From NCBI GenBank assembly GCA_033977485.1, contig CM066989.1, forward strand, positions 100,295,181 to 100,359,180: DNA of 64,000 nt, given 5' to 3'. A program made the position numbers and the translations under genes. The stretch is from Hydrangea macrophylla. Taxonomy: Eukaryota; Streptophyta; Magnoliopsida; Cornales; Hydrangeaceae. The notes below the pieces were generated by a model, which saw only the letters and a list, made by a program, of their open reading frames with translations, was not told where the DNA came from and did no database searches. Below are positions 44,580 through 56,200 of this stretch, one piece after another. The first letter of the stretch is position 1. Each line of letters opens with the position of its first letter.

Positions 44580-45105
44580 GTGAGAGCATGGTCCTCAGAT
44601 GCCTTATCGCCCTTCCACTTCTTAATCTTTTCCCCCGATATATCAGTTATGATCACATCTTACAAGGGAAAGGGGCGATCAGGATGAATCAGGTATACAT
44701 GATCAGGCACCTCCGCGATCCCAAGAGCCCTAGATGCAGTGGTCGAACTAAAAATTACCTCCTGACCCCGGATAGATGAGGAAAAAGTGTAGGGAGCTGA
44801 AGGATCCTTCACCATGCTGGAAATTGCCGCCCAGACCCACAATGCATTGACCGCTTTGGCGGTCATGAGAACTAGGAGCCAATCAGGTTAAGAACGGAGG
44901 CATGTAAGAAAGAAAGGAACCTTGGCATCACTCTAGAGGTTTTCAATCTGACACTCAACTTTGACCTCTAGGTCCGGAAGTACTTCGTAAACCAAGAATT
45001 TATTTGTCATTCTGAAACCCATGAGGTAGCGGGGCATTGGGCATGTCCCTAGATATGGACTTATCCTTGTGGAGGTTGCTATCCTTGGCTCTTGGAGCCA
45101 TAGAA
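44580..45105 (-). pseudogene. Broken ORF downstream of G1 pol, resembling plant retrotransposon ORF1-type proteins
   Basis: On the minus strand a start MAPRAKDSNLHKDKS (near 45102) is followed after a frame change by FLVYEVLPDLEVKVECQIENL and, further on, SSIRGQEVIFSSTTASRALGI (44810-44740). The last stretch resembles the V-RG-V-FS----N--LG pattern of the family called putative plant transposon protein (often linked to Athila/Tat elements). Same strand as G1 and, with E6 removed, about 1.4 kb downstream of its integrase. Stops and frameshifts are present. Family assignment is from memory of the pattern only. Confidence 0.4.
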
Positions 45106-45473
45106 TCATAAAAGGAGGAGAAAACAGAGAGAAGGGATAAGAAACAGGAACAATAACTCTCTGTTGGGGTCCAATCAATTGAGAATCGATGCCAGCCGAT
45201 TAGGCCAAGTTGGCAATAGATTGCCAACAGTGAAGAACATGGGATATTTCCTGGGCAGGGGAATGGTCTAAATATCATCTATTATTGGTCTTAGGAACAT
45301 GGGGGGTACCCCCTTTTCATTCGGGATGAAAAGATAAGGCAGATTTATATGGGGTTTAGGAAAGAGCGCGACTATGGAGAAGGTGAATCCAAGACCCCAG
45401 AATGAAGAAGATGATGATTGATGATGATAAGCGGGATTTGTGGCCGCAATGGGGGTCCAATCATCCCACCTCT

Positions 45474-47016
45474 TGAAGGAAAAATAGGTTTAAAATTGAA
45501 TTTAAACGCGCAGTGGAAAGATTAAGTTACAAAAACTTTATTGGTAACCCGAATCTACTACTTATCAATTCTATAGATGCGTATACAAAAGAGGGAGAAA
45601 AGTTATACCTCAGGTCTTGAACCCAATTCTGATATTCTTCTTCCTTGATGGTGCAGCAGCCTCCACTAGATTGTCTTCACCCTTATGACTCCTGCGGATG
45701 CTTCCAGAAAGGCTAGAGTTGGTGGGAACTCTAACGGGGAGGATAAGAAGGCTAAGGAAGACCTAAAACAATTTCGACAGCTCAAGTATAGAAAAATGAC
45801 GATTATTAAACTCTGTACGCAGCTGCCCAATTTATAGATTTCCAAAACCGACTTTAAGCCTTCGATCGATCGAAGTGGCTTCGATCGATCGAAGTGGCTT
45901 CGATCGATCAAACCTTCGATTGGTTGAACCACTTTCGATCGATCAAACTTGCCTTGACTTCAATTGATCGAAACTCTTTCAACCAATTGAACCTGCCTTG
46001 ACAAGATCCTCTTGTGCCTTTTCAAGCATCCTAGCGGAGCTAAGAGTGGGACCTCCTAGGCTCTTTATTATTAGCTCAGACCAGTTGTTAATTCTCATGA
46101 TCAAACTCTTTGATCAACAAACTAACCAACTGATCAGTTCACGTTTACTCCACTATAAAACGATAACTGCCACTATAAAACGATAACTGAACTCCAACGC
46201 AAAATAACATATCCGAAGTGATAACTAGACTTGTATGGTGTACTAATGTCCCTCTACCATCAGCATTCGTAATCATATTCAGGTAGTCGGATAACTCTTA
46301 CTGTCAACCTGAATCATGATTACTTCTTGTATTCCTTGAGTTCCATTCACCTCTCATGATTACCAAACATGTTGATAACTCTTATCAACAAGACTGTAGT
46401 ACTCAATAATCAACTTGGTGACATTCTCAAGGGAATGCTTACTCTATATCAAAGTGTAGATTCTCTTGACAATATATGTTCACAACCCTATGAGCATGAC
46501 ATACCCAAGATACCCAAGTGTTGATCTTTTATAGACCTCACTGATTGGTAAATCAAAGTAGTCATATCCACAGTCTGTGTTCATAATCATTTCAAGATTG
46601 AGAACACGAACCTTATATAAGTTATGAGTTCCTATCAGCTGTCGACAGTCTTAAGTGTCAATAGGAGAACTCAGGTCCGTCAATGCACTATAAGCACCAA
46701 CATATTAACTAAGTGTTATATTCTAGTGATTGAGATTAATCACTCCATCCAATGGTAGTTAATCATGCTACAGTGTAAACCTGATGAGATATCCAGTCTC
46801 ATCATCCACTATGACAAATTCTAAGTATCAAAGAATAGTAATTCGTATCTCACTTGTATGTATCTCATACACACATGAATTACTTACTATGATACTTAAG
46901 GATTAAACAATCATCTCATGAAAGAAACATAGATAATGAAATTTAAAGCTGATATCCATATATTAAAATGTCAATGTCTCTACATAAAGTAATGGTTTGA
47001 GGGCACAAACCCAACA
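45474..47016 (-). repeat. E6 3' LTR
   Basis: 1543 bp. Contains a palindrome cluster at about 45860-45990 (TTCGATCGATCGAAG and decayed forms such as TTCGATTGGTTGAA) and a small tandem duplication of CCACTATAAAACGATAACTG at about 46150-46190. The TATA region reads AATTTATAG here, one base off the family consensus. Confidence 0.92.
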
Positions 47017-47031
47017 AACTCCCACTTGCAC

Positions 47032-50000
47032 TCATAACCAGTCAGGACTACATCTAAGACCTAGACTATCTAGATGACGATCAAAGACCTTCTGTGGCAA
47101 GGCCTTTGTAAACGGATCTACAAGATTGTCAGCAGTGGCAATCTTGGTGACAATTACATCTCGACGTTGAACAATATAGCGAATTAGATGATATATCTGA
47201 TCTACATGCTTTCCCTTTCCATGGTTCCTTAGCTCCTCGGACTGAGCCACTGCCCCATTATTATCACAGTATAGCGTATAGGTGACAGTGATGCTAGTAC
47301 CACCTCGAGCTCCATAAGGAACTTCTTAATCCAAACAGCTTCCTTTGCAGCTTCACATACAGCCACATACTCAGCTTCTGTAGTTGAGTCTACAACGCAT
47401 TTCTACTTAATACTCCTCCAACTAACAGCACCACCTCTCAAGGTAAAGAGATGTCTAAGTGTCAACTTTCTTGAATCTTTATCTGACATAAAGTCTGAGT
47501 CAGTGTATCCCACTGGAATTAACTCACTACCACCATATATAAGCATGTAATCTTTAGTTCTTCTCAAGTACTTAAGAATGTGCTCAACGGTTGTCTAGTG
47601 CTCTCGACCTAGATTCGATTGATACCTGCTAACCATGCCAATAGTAATGCAGATATCTGGTCTAGTTTATAACTTTGCAAACATGAGACTTCCTACTGCT
47701 GAGGCATAAGGAACTCCTGTCATGTGATTCCTCTCCTCCTGTATCTTAGGACACTGGTCCTTAGAGAACACTAAACCATGCTTGAAAGGTAATAAACCTT
47801 TCTTCGAATTATCCATTGAAAACCTAGTTAGCACCTTATCGATATAACCAGCTTGAGATAATCCCATTATCTTTCGCTTACGATCCCGAAAGAGCTTTAT
47901 CCTAAGGATATAGCTCGTCTCTCCTAGATCCTTCATAGTGAAAGTACTAGCCAGCTAAACGTTAACCATTGACAACGCCGCTACGTCATTCCCAATCAGT
48001 AGAATGTCATCAACATAGAGAACAAGAAAAGCCACCACTTTTCCTTCACACTTCTTGTATACACAAGGCTCATTTAGATTCTATATGAAATCAAACGACT
48101 TGACCGCTTGGTCAAAATATATGTTCTAACTCCTGGATGCCTACTTAAGCCCATAAATGGACTTTTGCAACTTACATACCAAGTTACCTTTCCCACCAGC
48201 TATGAACCCTTTTGGTTGTTGCATATAGATGTCCTCCTCAAGATTGCCATTCAAGAATGCAGTCTTGACGTCCATCTGCCATATCTCATAATCAAGGCAT
48301 GCAACAATGGATAATCGTATTCTGATGGACTTGAGCATGGCTACCGGCGAGAAGGTTTCCTCGTAGTTAATTCCCCCCCTCTGAGTATAACATTTCTCTA
48401 TAAGCCTTGCCTTAAAGGTCTCAACCTTTCCATCAGATCCTATTTTCCTCTTGTAGACCCACTTACAGCCAATGCGTTTAATATTGGCTAGAAGTTTTAC
48501 AAGATCCCAAACCTGATTAGAATCCATGGATTCCAATTCAGCCTTTATAGCTTTAACCCAATGAGCTAAGTCTGCATCAGTCATTTCCTCTTCGTATGTG
48601 GTAGGATCAGATTCAGATTCTATGGAGACCGCTTCAAAAACTTCTCCTAAGAACTTATCTGTCAAGCTGGTTGACCATCCTCCCACTACGACGAGGTACC
48701 GGTGTGGGAATGGGTGAAGAAGTGGTGTTTTATTTTGTCTTACATTGTTATCAACTGCGAGTAGGACTAAGGGCTTTCCTTTTATCTCTTTAAGATCTAT
48801 CCTTCCCTTAGGTTTATGGTTCATGATATAATCATCCTCCAAGAAAAAAATAGTTGTACTAACAAACACTTTCCGTTCTCTTGGATCATAAAAATACCAA
48901 CCATAAGTACCCTTTGGATACCTTATAAAGTAATATACTTCTGATCTAGAATCCAACTTGCTCATCTTTCTTTTCAACACATGTGCCACACACCCCCATA
49001 TCCGGAGATGTTGTAAAGAAGGCTTGCGCCCAATCCACATCTCCCGTGGTGTCCTGGGAACAGATTTGCTTGGTACTAGATTTAGTATGTATGCAGCGGT
49101 TTCCAAAGCATAACCTCAAAGGAATAATGGCAACTCGAAATAACTCATCATCGACTTAGTCATGTCTAAAAGAGTCTGATTCCTTCTCTCTGCTACACCA
49201 TTCTGCTGAGGCGTACCAGGTGTAACCAATTGTGACAGAATCCCATTCTGTACGAGGTGATCAATAAACTCATTAGAGAGGTACTCGCCACCTCGATCAG
49301 ATCGAATGGCCTTGATATGTATGCCCAATTGGTTCTCCACTTCATCCCTAAACTCTTTGAACTTTTCAAAGGCTTCAGACTTGTGCTGCATTAGGTACAC
49401 ATATCCATACCTAGAGTGGTCATCGGTAAATGGTATAACATACTCGTAACCACCCCTTGCTCTAATATTTATTGGTCTACACACATCAGTATGAACTAAT
49501 TCCAACAATGCATTGATCGTATTGCCCTTTGCAGGAAAGGGCCTTTTGGTCATCTTACCCTCTAAACAAGACTCGCAGACTTCCATTGGTTTGAGAACCA
49601 AATTTCCAAAGACCCCTTCTTTGACTAGTTTGCCAATCCTATTTAGATTGATATGGCTAAGCCTCATATGCCAAAGTCTTGTTGGACTAGTGGAAAGTTC
49701 CTTTCTTTAGATGGTATAGTTGCCACTGAGTTATTAAGTTCCATACAAGTCTTTAGAAATATTAGGAGTAATCACATACAAACCATTTGATTTGACACCA
49801 GAACACACAAAAGAATCATTTCTTTTGATCACAACTTCAGTTCTAAAATGAAATGAATAACCATTATTCGATAAATTAGAAACTGAAATTAAATTATGTC
49901 TCATTAAAGGGACGTAAAGTACATCTGATAAAACTAAAACTTTATTATCTAAAAATTCTAAAACTACTACTCATATTGCAACCGCAGAAACGGTTGCGCT

Positions 50001-51535
50001 AAATCCCAGAGTCAGCACGATTTCCCATCATTGTATTTTGTGGTTGATCTGAACCCCTGTAATGAATTATGGATATGGTTATTCGTACCAGAATCAATGC
50101 ACCAAGTGTTTGAAGTATCCGTTATAAAACTTACTTCAATCACATATGATTCAAACATACCTTGAACTCTTGTAGCTAAGAATTCTGGACAGTTCCTCTT
50201 CCAGTGGCCCTTCTCACCACATTGGAAATACTTTCCTTTGCCTTGGCCACCCACCTTCCCCTTACCCTTTTACCCTTTCCCTTAGACTTTGCAATCTTAG
50301 GGACCGGTCCACACTTGGACCACTAGTGCCAGCCTTCTTCTTTCCTTTCTTGCCTTTCGGCGCAGATCAGGAAGAGGAAGAGCTTTTCTCAATGTTCAGA
50401 ACGTTGCCCCCAGGTTTGATCACCCCTTCCGCTGCTAGTAAAGAGCTCATTAATTCACTCATTGAAAAATTCATTTGATTCATATTATAGTAAATTTGAA
50501 TATAGTGAATGACGACGACAGCGAATTGAGGATCATATCAACTTGCGTCTGTGCGTCAATGTTGGCTCCCAATGTCTCCAATTTGTTTAAATAACCAATC
50601 ATTTTTAAAACATGCTATTTGACTAGAGTCCCTTCCGACATCTTTGCACTCATTATCTTCTGTATGGCAACCTGTCTGGCAGGTCTGCCATGATCCCCAA
50701 ACATCTCTTTTAGGGATTTGATAATGGCACTGGCAGAATCATTTGACTGGTGTTGGTGTTGCAACATATTTGTCACGCCCCGAAAATTCACTTACAAAAT
50801 AATATAAAGAATTGCATTAAAATTGTAAATAGTCCAGTGTATTTTAAAACAACAAAAATAATTACACTTGAGTGCCCAAAATTACATTTAAATTTATTTA
50901 CACGGCTAGGACCAAAATAACTCGAACCCACACGGTACTCTAAGGTGCTCCAATTTGACTGCTACCAGTGGTACCTGCATCTAAAATAACACACAGAGAA
51001 GTATACAATATGACAGGAATAATGAAGGCTCCAAAAGTACCCTGAACAACCATGACGACATAAGCGATTGTTAGGATCAAATAAAATAGGCCAATCACAC
51101 AACCCACCCGTTCACATAATTTACCTGCTCACCCTAAGAGCATCATACCAGGTTCCTCTTTGGTAACATAGCAATAAGAGACACCAACCTCACCTCACCC
51201 GTCACCATTTCTCAGCCCTTGAGGCCTATTGGATCTTGGTAGGTGTTCATTGCTCATGTACCCTTTAGGTCCATATCATTTAGCCAAAATAATATTATAA
51301 TAACATTTAACCAAAAGACATAGATTCCAATAGAAAGACAACATAAGCAAAGAGAGTATAAATAGGGATGACAAGAAAATACTCCAGAGATTTAAGAGCA
51401 TATTGTACACAACCCCGTACCTTAAAAATAATGTTGAGAAATTCCAAACTCTCTGAATATATATATGTGATTGCGTGAGTATAGAAGTAACTCTACGTGT
51501 GTGTAAATCAATATGTGTGTGTGTGTGTGTGCAGT

Positions 51536-51587
<52 letters not shown>

Positions 51588-52157
51588 GAGAGTTGGTGAG
51601 ACAGAGAGTTGAGAGTTATGAGAAATTGAGAGGTTAAGGTGTGTATATATAATTTTTCTTTGCTTGGGGGCCACAACACACACTACACACTGACACACTG
51701 ACACACATGCACACATTCACTGCACAACACACACGCACAAACATACTGGACAAGCATAATTTGGTCTCCAAGTTTCATATGGGAGATCATCCCATGTGTT
51801 GAGCTCACACGACCACACATACACACAGGTAAAAATGATACTATACAAATTTCAAATCTGGTATATTTTTCGATTAAAATGTGAAAAAAAAATATGGGGT
51901 ATTACAACATTAGCCATAGAGGCCAATATATAACAACGAGCCATCCCATTCGACTTCTTCCACTTGTCGAACTCTTGATTAGCAACAGTCGAAGCATTTG
52001 CAGTGGGTTCTTCAGGGCATGGGGTGGTGAGGACATATATGTGATCCTCTGTAGTTAAAATAATGTCAAGGTTACATTTCCATTCAGTATAGTTATTTCC
52101 AATTAACTTGTTCTGAGTGAGTATAGTGGCCAATGGACTAAATACAGTTCCAGACAT
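47032..52157 (-). pseudogene. E6 gag-pol, multiply broken and split by S2
   Basis: ATG at 52155-52157 starts [17 protein letters not shown], parallel to E4. Gag is cut at 51911/50771 by S2. The zinc knuckle reads [14 protein letters not shown], the first Cys changed to Tyr. The protease reads DSGTNNH instead of DSGATNH. Integrase (49667-49116) keeps [13 protein letters not shown] and NGVAERRN, and a frame break at 49110 leads into 49106-48141 with [11 protein letters not shown] of RT. The YVDD region near 48010 and the thumb (47936-47667) are in separate frames. The end [14 protein letters not shown] is at 47070-47032. Decay is greater than in E3. Confidence 0.92.
50771..51906. mobile_element. 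S2: solo LTR TGTCACGCCCC...GGGGTATTACA in E6 gag
   Basis: 1136 bp. Flanking 5-mers are ATATT (50766-50770) and ACATT (51907-51911), a duplication with one change; the E6 gag sequence resumes directly when compared with E4. Its ends match E2. No PBS or pol. The interior holds (GT)n at about 51514-51531 followed by (GA)n at 51536-51582, and AC-rich sequence to about 51740. Frames across the microsatellites are artefacts. Confidence 0.85.
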
Positions 52158-53765
52158 TATGATTACTAAAAAATCAAACAGACAAAATAGATATGGATAT
52201 CAGAATTTGACAGTTTGAAATAAAAGAATCCTTAAAACTTTTATTTTAAAACAAAGTCACTGGAATATCGAAAATGAAAGAATAAAGTCTCAGTGTGGTG
52301 GTCAATGTTTGGTCTTTTGATTTATCATGACTTGTCCGCTATGCAACTCTTGCAAAACAAGTTATGACTCTCAAACCTTTTTGATCTCTAAGTTTATGAA
52401 TAATGTCCTATGTGGGATCCCTTATCCATAACTTATCTAGTGTGCACCATCAACTAGGATCCAATCACAACTGCCTCTAGTAGTGCCTCCATGTGGTGGT
52501 CACCCTCTAACATGTCTGATTGATCTTATCCATAGGAAGATCACATCTAGTAACCAATGAGTAGTGTACCCTCCGTATGGAATGATCACCCTGGCGAGAT
52601 AACACAGAATGCACTACTCATCTTACAGTGAACCGTTAATGGAAGATCGTGGGTGTTATAAATAAGACCCTTTCCCACTAGATTTAATAGTAAAGTATTT
52701 TGCTTTTGAGAAAATTTGTTTCTATACATTACCCATAAACATCCAATGTTTCTTAATGCATTGAAACATTTTTTAAATTTATTTTAGAAAGCTTGTTTCA
52801 CGTGCATGTAAGTAGTAACAATATAATTAAATGCCAATCACAAACCAAGCACATAAAACAAAAAACTAAAATGAAAATAAAGGCATTCAACAATGCTTCT
52901 ATCTCCCATGGCTCTATCTCCATAGAACCTTCTTCTTGGTTTGATCGCCTCTGGCTCCATCTTCATAGACAACGATTTACTCCTCCATCTTCATGGATTT
53001 TCTAATTCTATTACATTGGTCCTATGCTTCTTTCGAAGCTTACAATTCATCTAAAAATAAAAAAAATACAATAAAATAAAGAAGGTTAGGAAAACCGGTG
53101 CCACTTTCCTTTGCGTAGGATTGAAGTCGCAGTGCCCTTTACACATGCCTTAAAACTAAACCAAAATAAAATACACACCAATCTCAAACACTTAAATACA
53201 ACAATTTGAATCGTCAAAACTTGGTGCCTATGGGAGATAGAAGACTTATCTTGCTGCAAGAGGGTTAGTTGTACACACAACTACACACATATATAACAAA
53301 ATACATGACCCTTGGAACTACTAATTTAATTTCAAACATCATAAACTCTTTATGGAAGTAATTAGTACTATAAAACAACATCTATGGCTTTCTGTCACAG
53401 ACTGATTTAAAATTTTCAAAATCAAAAGTACATAATTATAAAAAAAAAACTTTAAAATTGTGAAAAAGACACCTGGACAGATAACCAACTTCGATCGATC
53501 GAAGCTTGTTCGATCGTTCGAAACCTGTATTGGTTCGATCGATCGAAACACTTTCGATCGATTGAACACAGACAGTTTCAATCGATCGAAACAAGTTTGA
53601 TTAATCGAAACTACCGTGCATCCAATGCTATCACTGATTTGTTTTCTGCTGCGAAACTGTTACAGAAATAGATCTGTGATGATGCAGTTTCAAAAAATAG
53701 CACTAAATACTAACAAGCAAATCAAACAAGTATTCCAAAATGCATCTATATATCCAAATAAGCGT
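52158..53765 (-). other. E6 untranslated leader
   Basis: Equivalent to the E4 leader. It keeps the four CCACACGGAGG-like places in complement (52287-52304, 52405-52416, 52484-52500, 52569-52580), two of them altered, and a palindrome array at 53488-53615. Confidence 0.7.
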
Positions 53766-53778
53766 GGCTCTGATGCTA
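53766..53778 (-). promoter_or_regulatory. E6 primer-binding site, degraded
   Basis: On the minus strand TAGCATCAGAGCC, two changes from TGGTATCAGAGCC, at the usual two-base distance from the LTR. Confidence 0.85.
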
Positions 53779-53780
53779 AT

Positions 53781-55189
53781 TGAAGGAAAAATAGGTTTAA
53801 AATTTAATTTAAATGCACAGCAGAAAGATTAAGTTATAAAAACTTTATTAGTAGCCCAGATCTACTACTTATCAATTCTATAGATGCGTATACAAAAGAG
53901 GGAGAAAAGTTATACCTCAGGTCTTGAACCCAATTATGATATTCTTCTTCCTTGATGGTGCAGCAGCCTCCACTAGGTTCTCTTCACCCTTATGACTACT
54001 GCGGATGCTTTCGAAAAGGCTAGAGTTGGTGGGAACTCTAACGGGGAGGATAAGAAAGCTAAGGAAGACCTGAAACAGTTTTTGCAGCTCTCGTATAGAT
54101 AAAAGACGATTAATAAACTCTGTACGCAGCGGCCCTATTTATAGATTTCTAAAACCGACTTTAAGCCTTCGACCGATCGAAGTGGCTTCGATCGGTTGAA
54201 CCACTTTCGATTGATCGAACTTGCCTTAACTTTAATCGATCGAAACTCTTTCAATTAATTGAACATGTCTTGATAATATCCTCTTGTATCTTTTCAAGCA
54301 TCCTCACAGATCTAAGAGTGGGACCTCCTAGGCTCTTTATTATTGGCTCAGACCAGTTGTTAGTTCCCATGATCAAACTCTTTGATCATCAAACTAACCT
54401 ACTGACCAGTTAACGTTTACTCCAGTATAAATTATAACTGAACTCCAACGCAAAAGAACATATTCGAAGTGATAACTAGACTTGTATGGTGTACTAATAT
54501 CCCTCTACCATCAGCATTCGTAATCATATTCAGGTAGTCGGATAACTGTTACTGTTAACCTAAATCATGATTACTTCTTGTATTCCTTGAGTCCCATTCA
54601 CCCCTCATGATTACCAAACATGTTGATAACTCTTATTAACAAGACCTCAATACTTAATAATAAACTTGGTGACATTCTCAAGGGAATGCTTACTCTATAT
54701 CAGAGGGTAGATTCTATTTTGACAATATATGTTCACAACCCTATGAACATGACATACCCAAGATACCCAGATTGAGAACACGTACCTTATGCAAGTTATG
54801 AGTTCCTATCGACTATTGAGGCTTAAGTGTCAATAGGAGAACTCAGGTTTGTCAATGCACTATAAGCACCAGCATATTAACTAAGAGTTATACTCTAGTG
54901 ATTGAGATTAATCACTCCATCCAATGGTAGTTAATCATGATACAGTATAAACCTGATGAGATATTCAGTCTCGTCATCCACTGTGACAAATTCTAAGTAT
55001 CAAAGAATAGTAATTCGTATCTCATTTGTATGTATCTCATACACACATGAATCACTTACTGTGATACTTAAGGATTAAACAAACATCTCATGATAAAAAC
55101 ATACACAATGAAATGTAAAGCTGATATGCATTTATTAAGATGTCAATGTCTTGTACATAAAGTAATGGTTTGAGGGCACAAGCCCAACA
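53781..55189 (-). repeat. E6 5' LTR
   Basis: 1409 bp, with TATA CTATAAATAG on the minus strand at 54144-54135 and a shortened, decayed palindrome cluster at 54168-54250. Compared with the 3' copy it lacks roughly 70-80 bp around 54770, where the text jumps from GATACCCAG to ATTGAGAACACG. Confidence 0.92.
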
Positions 55190-56200
55190 CCTCTTCCCTC
55201 TTCTTCATAGTGGCAGTAGTAGGTTAGCGGTGGTGCGATGGTGATAAAATGATGATGAAACTGATGGAAGGGACAAAAGAATAATGAGATGATGATCATA
55301 AACAAGGGGGATCACCAAATTGCCTCCTCCTTTCCTCTCCCTCTCTATGAGTTTGAAATTATGAGGGAGAGAGGGAGCTGAACAGATGTTAAGTCTGAAA
55401 TCAAAAGGCAATCGAATGCCAATGTATGGTAATCGATTGGGATCCGAAATTGCAATCAATTGGAAAAGAAAATGCTTGGGGATCCCAATTTGGTTCATGG
55501 AGTTACCCTAACTGTCTGATGATGCATTAGAAAGATAAGAACCAAAAATGCAAGCATCTACATAGGTAAAACAAACAACAATCACAAAATATAGACAAAA
55601 TTAACTCAGAAATTCATCATCTTTATTGCTCATAAAGGATTCTCAAACATCCATTATCAAGATCTTGATTGGACAAGATAAACAACAAAACAACGATACT
55701 GAAGGATAAAACACACCAAAAGGAAAACATTTACCTATTTATTGGCTATAGGAACTTAAAGATCAGTTATGCTCAGAGTCTGGAGAAGAAAGGTCTTCCC
55801 CCTTAGTGTCTTCAATAACTTCTTCATCCGAGTTAACTTGGAGATCTTCCAAAGCCTTACGAACTTCACATAGTAGATCCAAAGTTTCCAATTCGACAAA
55901 TGATTAGGCAGGGAAATTCTAGCACAAAGTAGATAACAGGGAAAACACAGGTCTTTTCCCTTCCTCTTGTGGCAGAGTTCCCAGAGAGCAGACTCTGTGG
56001 GAAAGCATCGGTAGGGGAAAATACAGTGGATTCATTCCTACAGCCATTAAATAAGACAGACGAGAAAATAGACAAAAGAAAGAAAAAAACATACAAAAGA
56101 GAATAAAAAACAAGTTTATAATAATGGATAGTTCAATATTCATCAAGAAAAGTAATCGGGATCATCTAGTTGGATGGTCTCCGACTTTAGTTCAAACCCC
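55190..56200 (-). other. G1 sequence downstream of pol, no gene seen
   Basis: Non-coding spacer between the G1 integrase end and the E6 insertion. Open stretches at 55205-55498 and 55866-56146 (minus) are low-complexity and not protein-like. Confidence 0.5.

Larger units (their letters stand above)
45474..55189 (-). mobile_element. E6: decayed Ty1/copia element, TSD CCTCT
   Basis: LTRs at 45474-47016 (1543 bp) and 53781-55189 (1409 bp), TGAAGGAAAAATAGG...CCCAACA on the plus strand, flanked by a perfect CCTCT duplication (45469-45473, 55190-55194). The PBS is degraded and the polyprotein broken. It is the same family as E3 and E4, and its LTR ends match those of E3. LTR divergence is obviously higher than in E4. 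It carries solo LTR S2 in gag. Confidence 0.94.
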
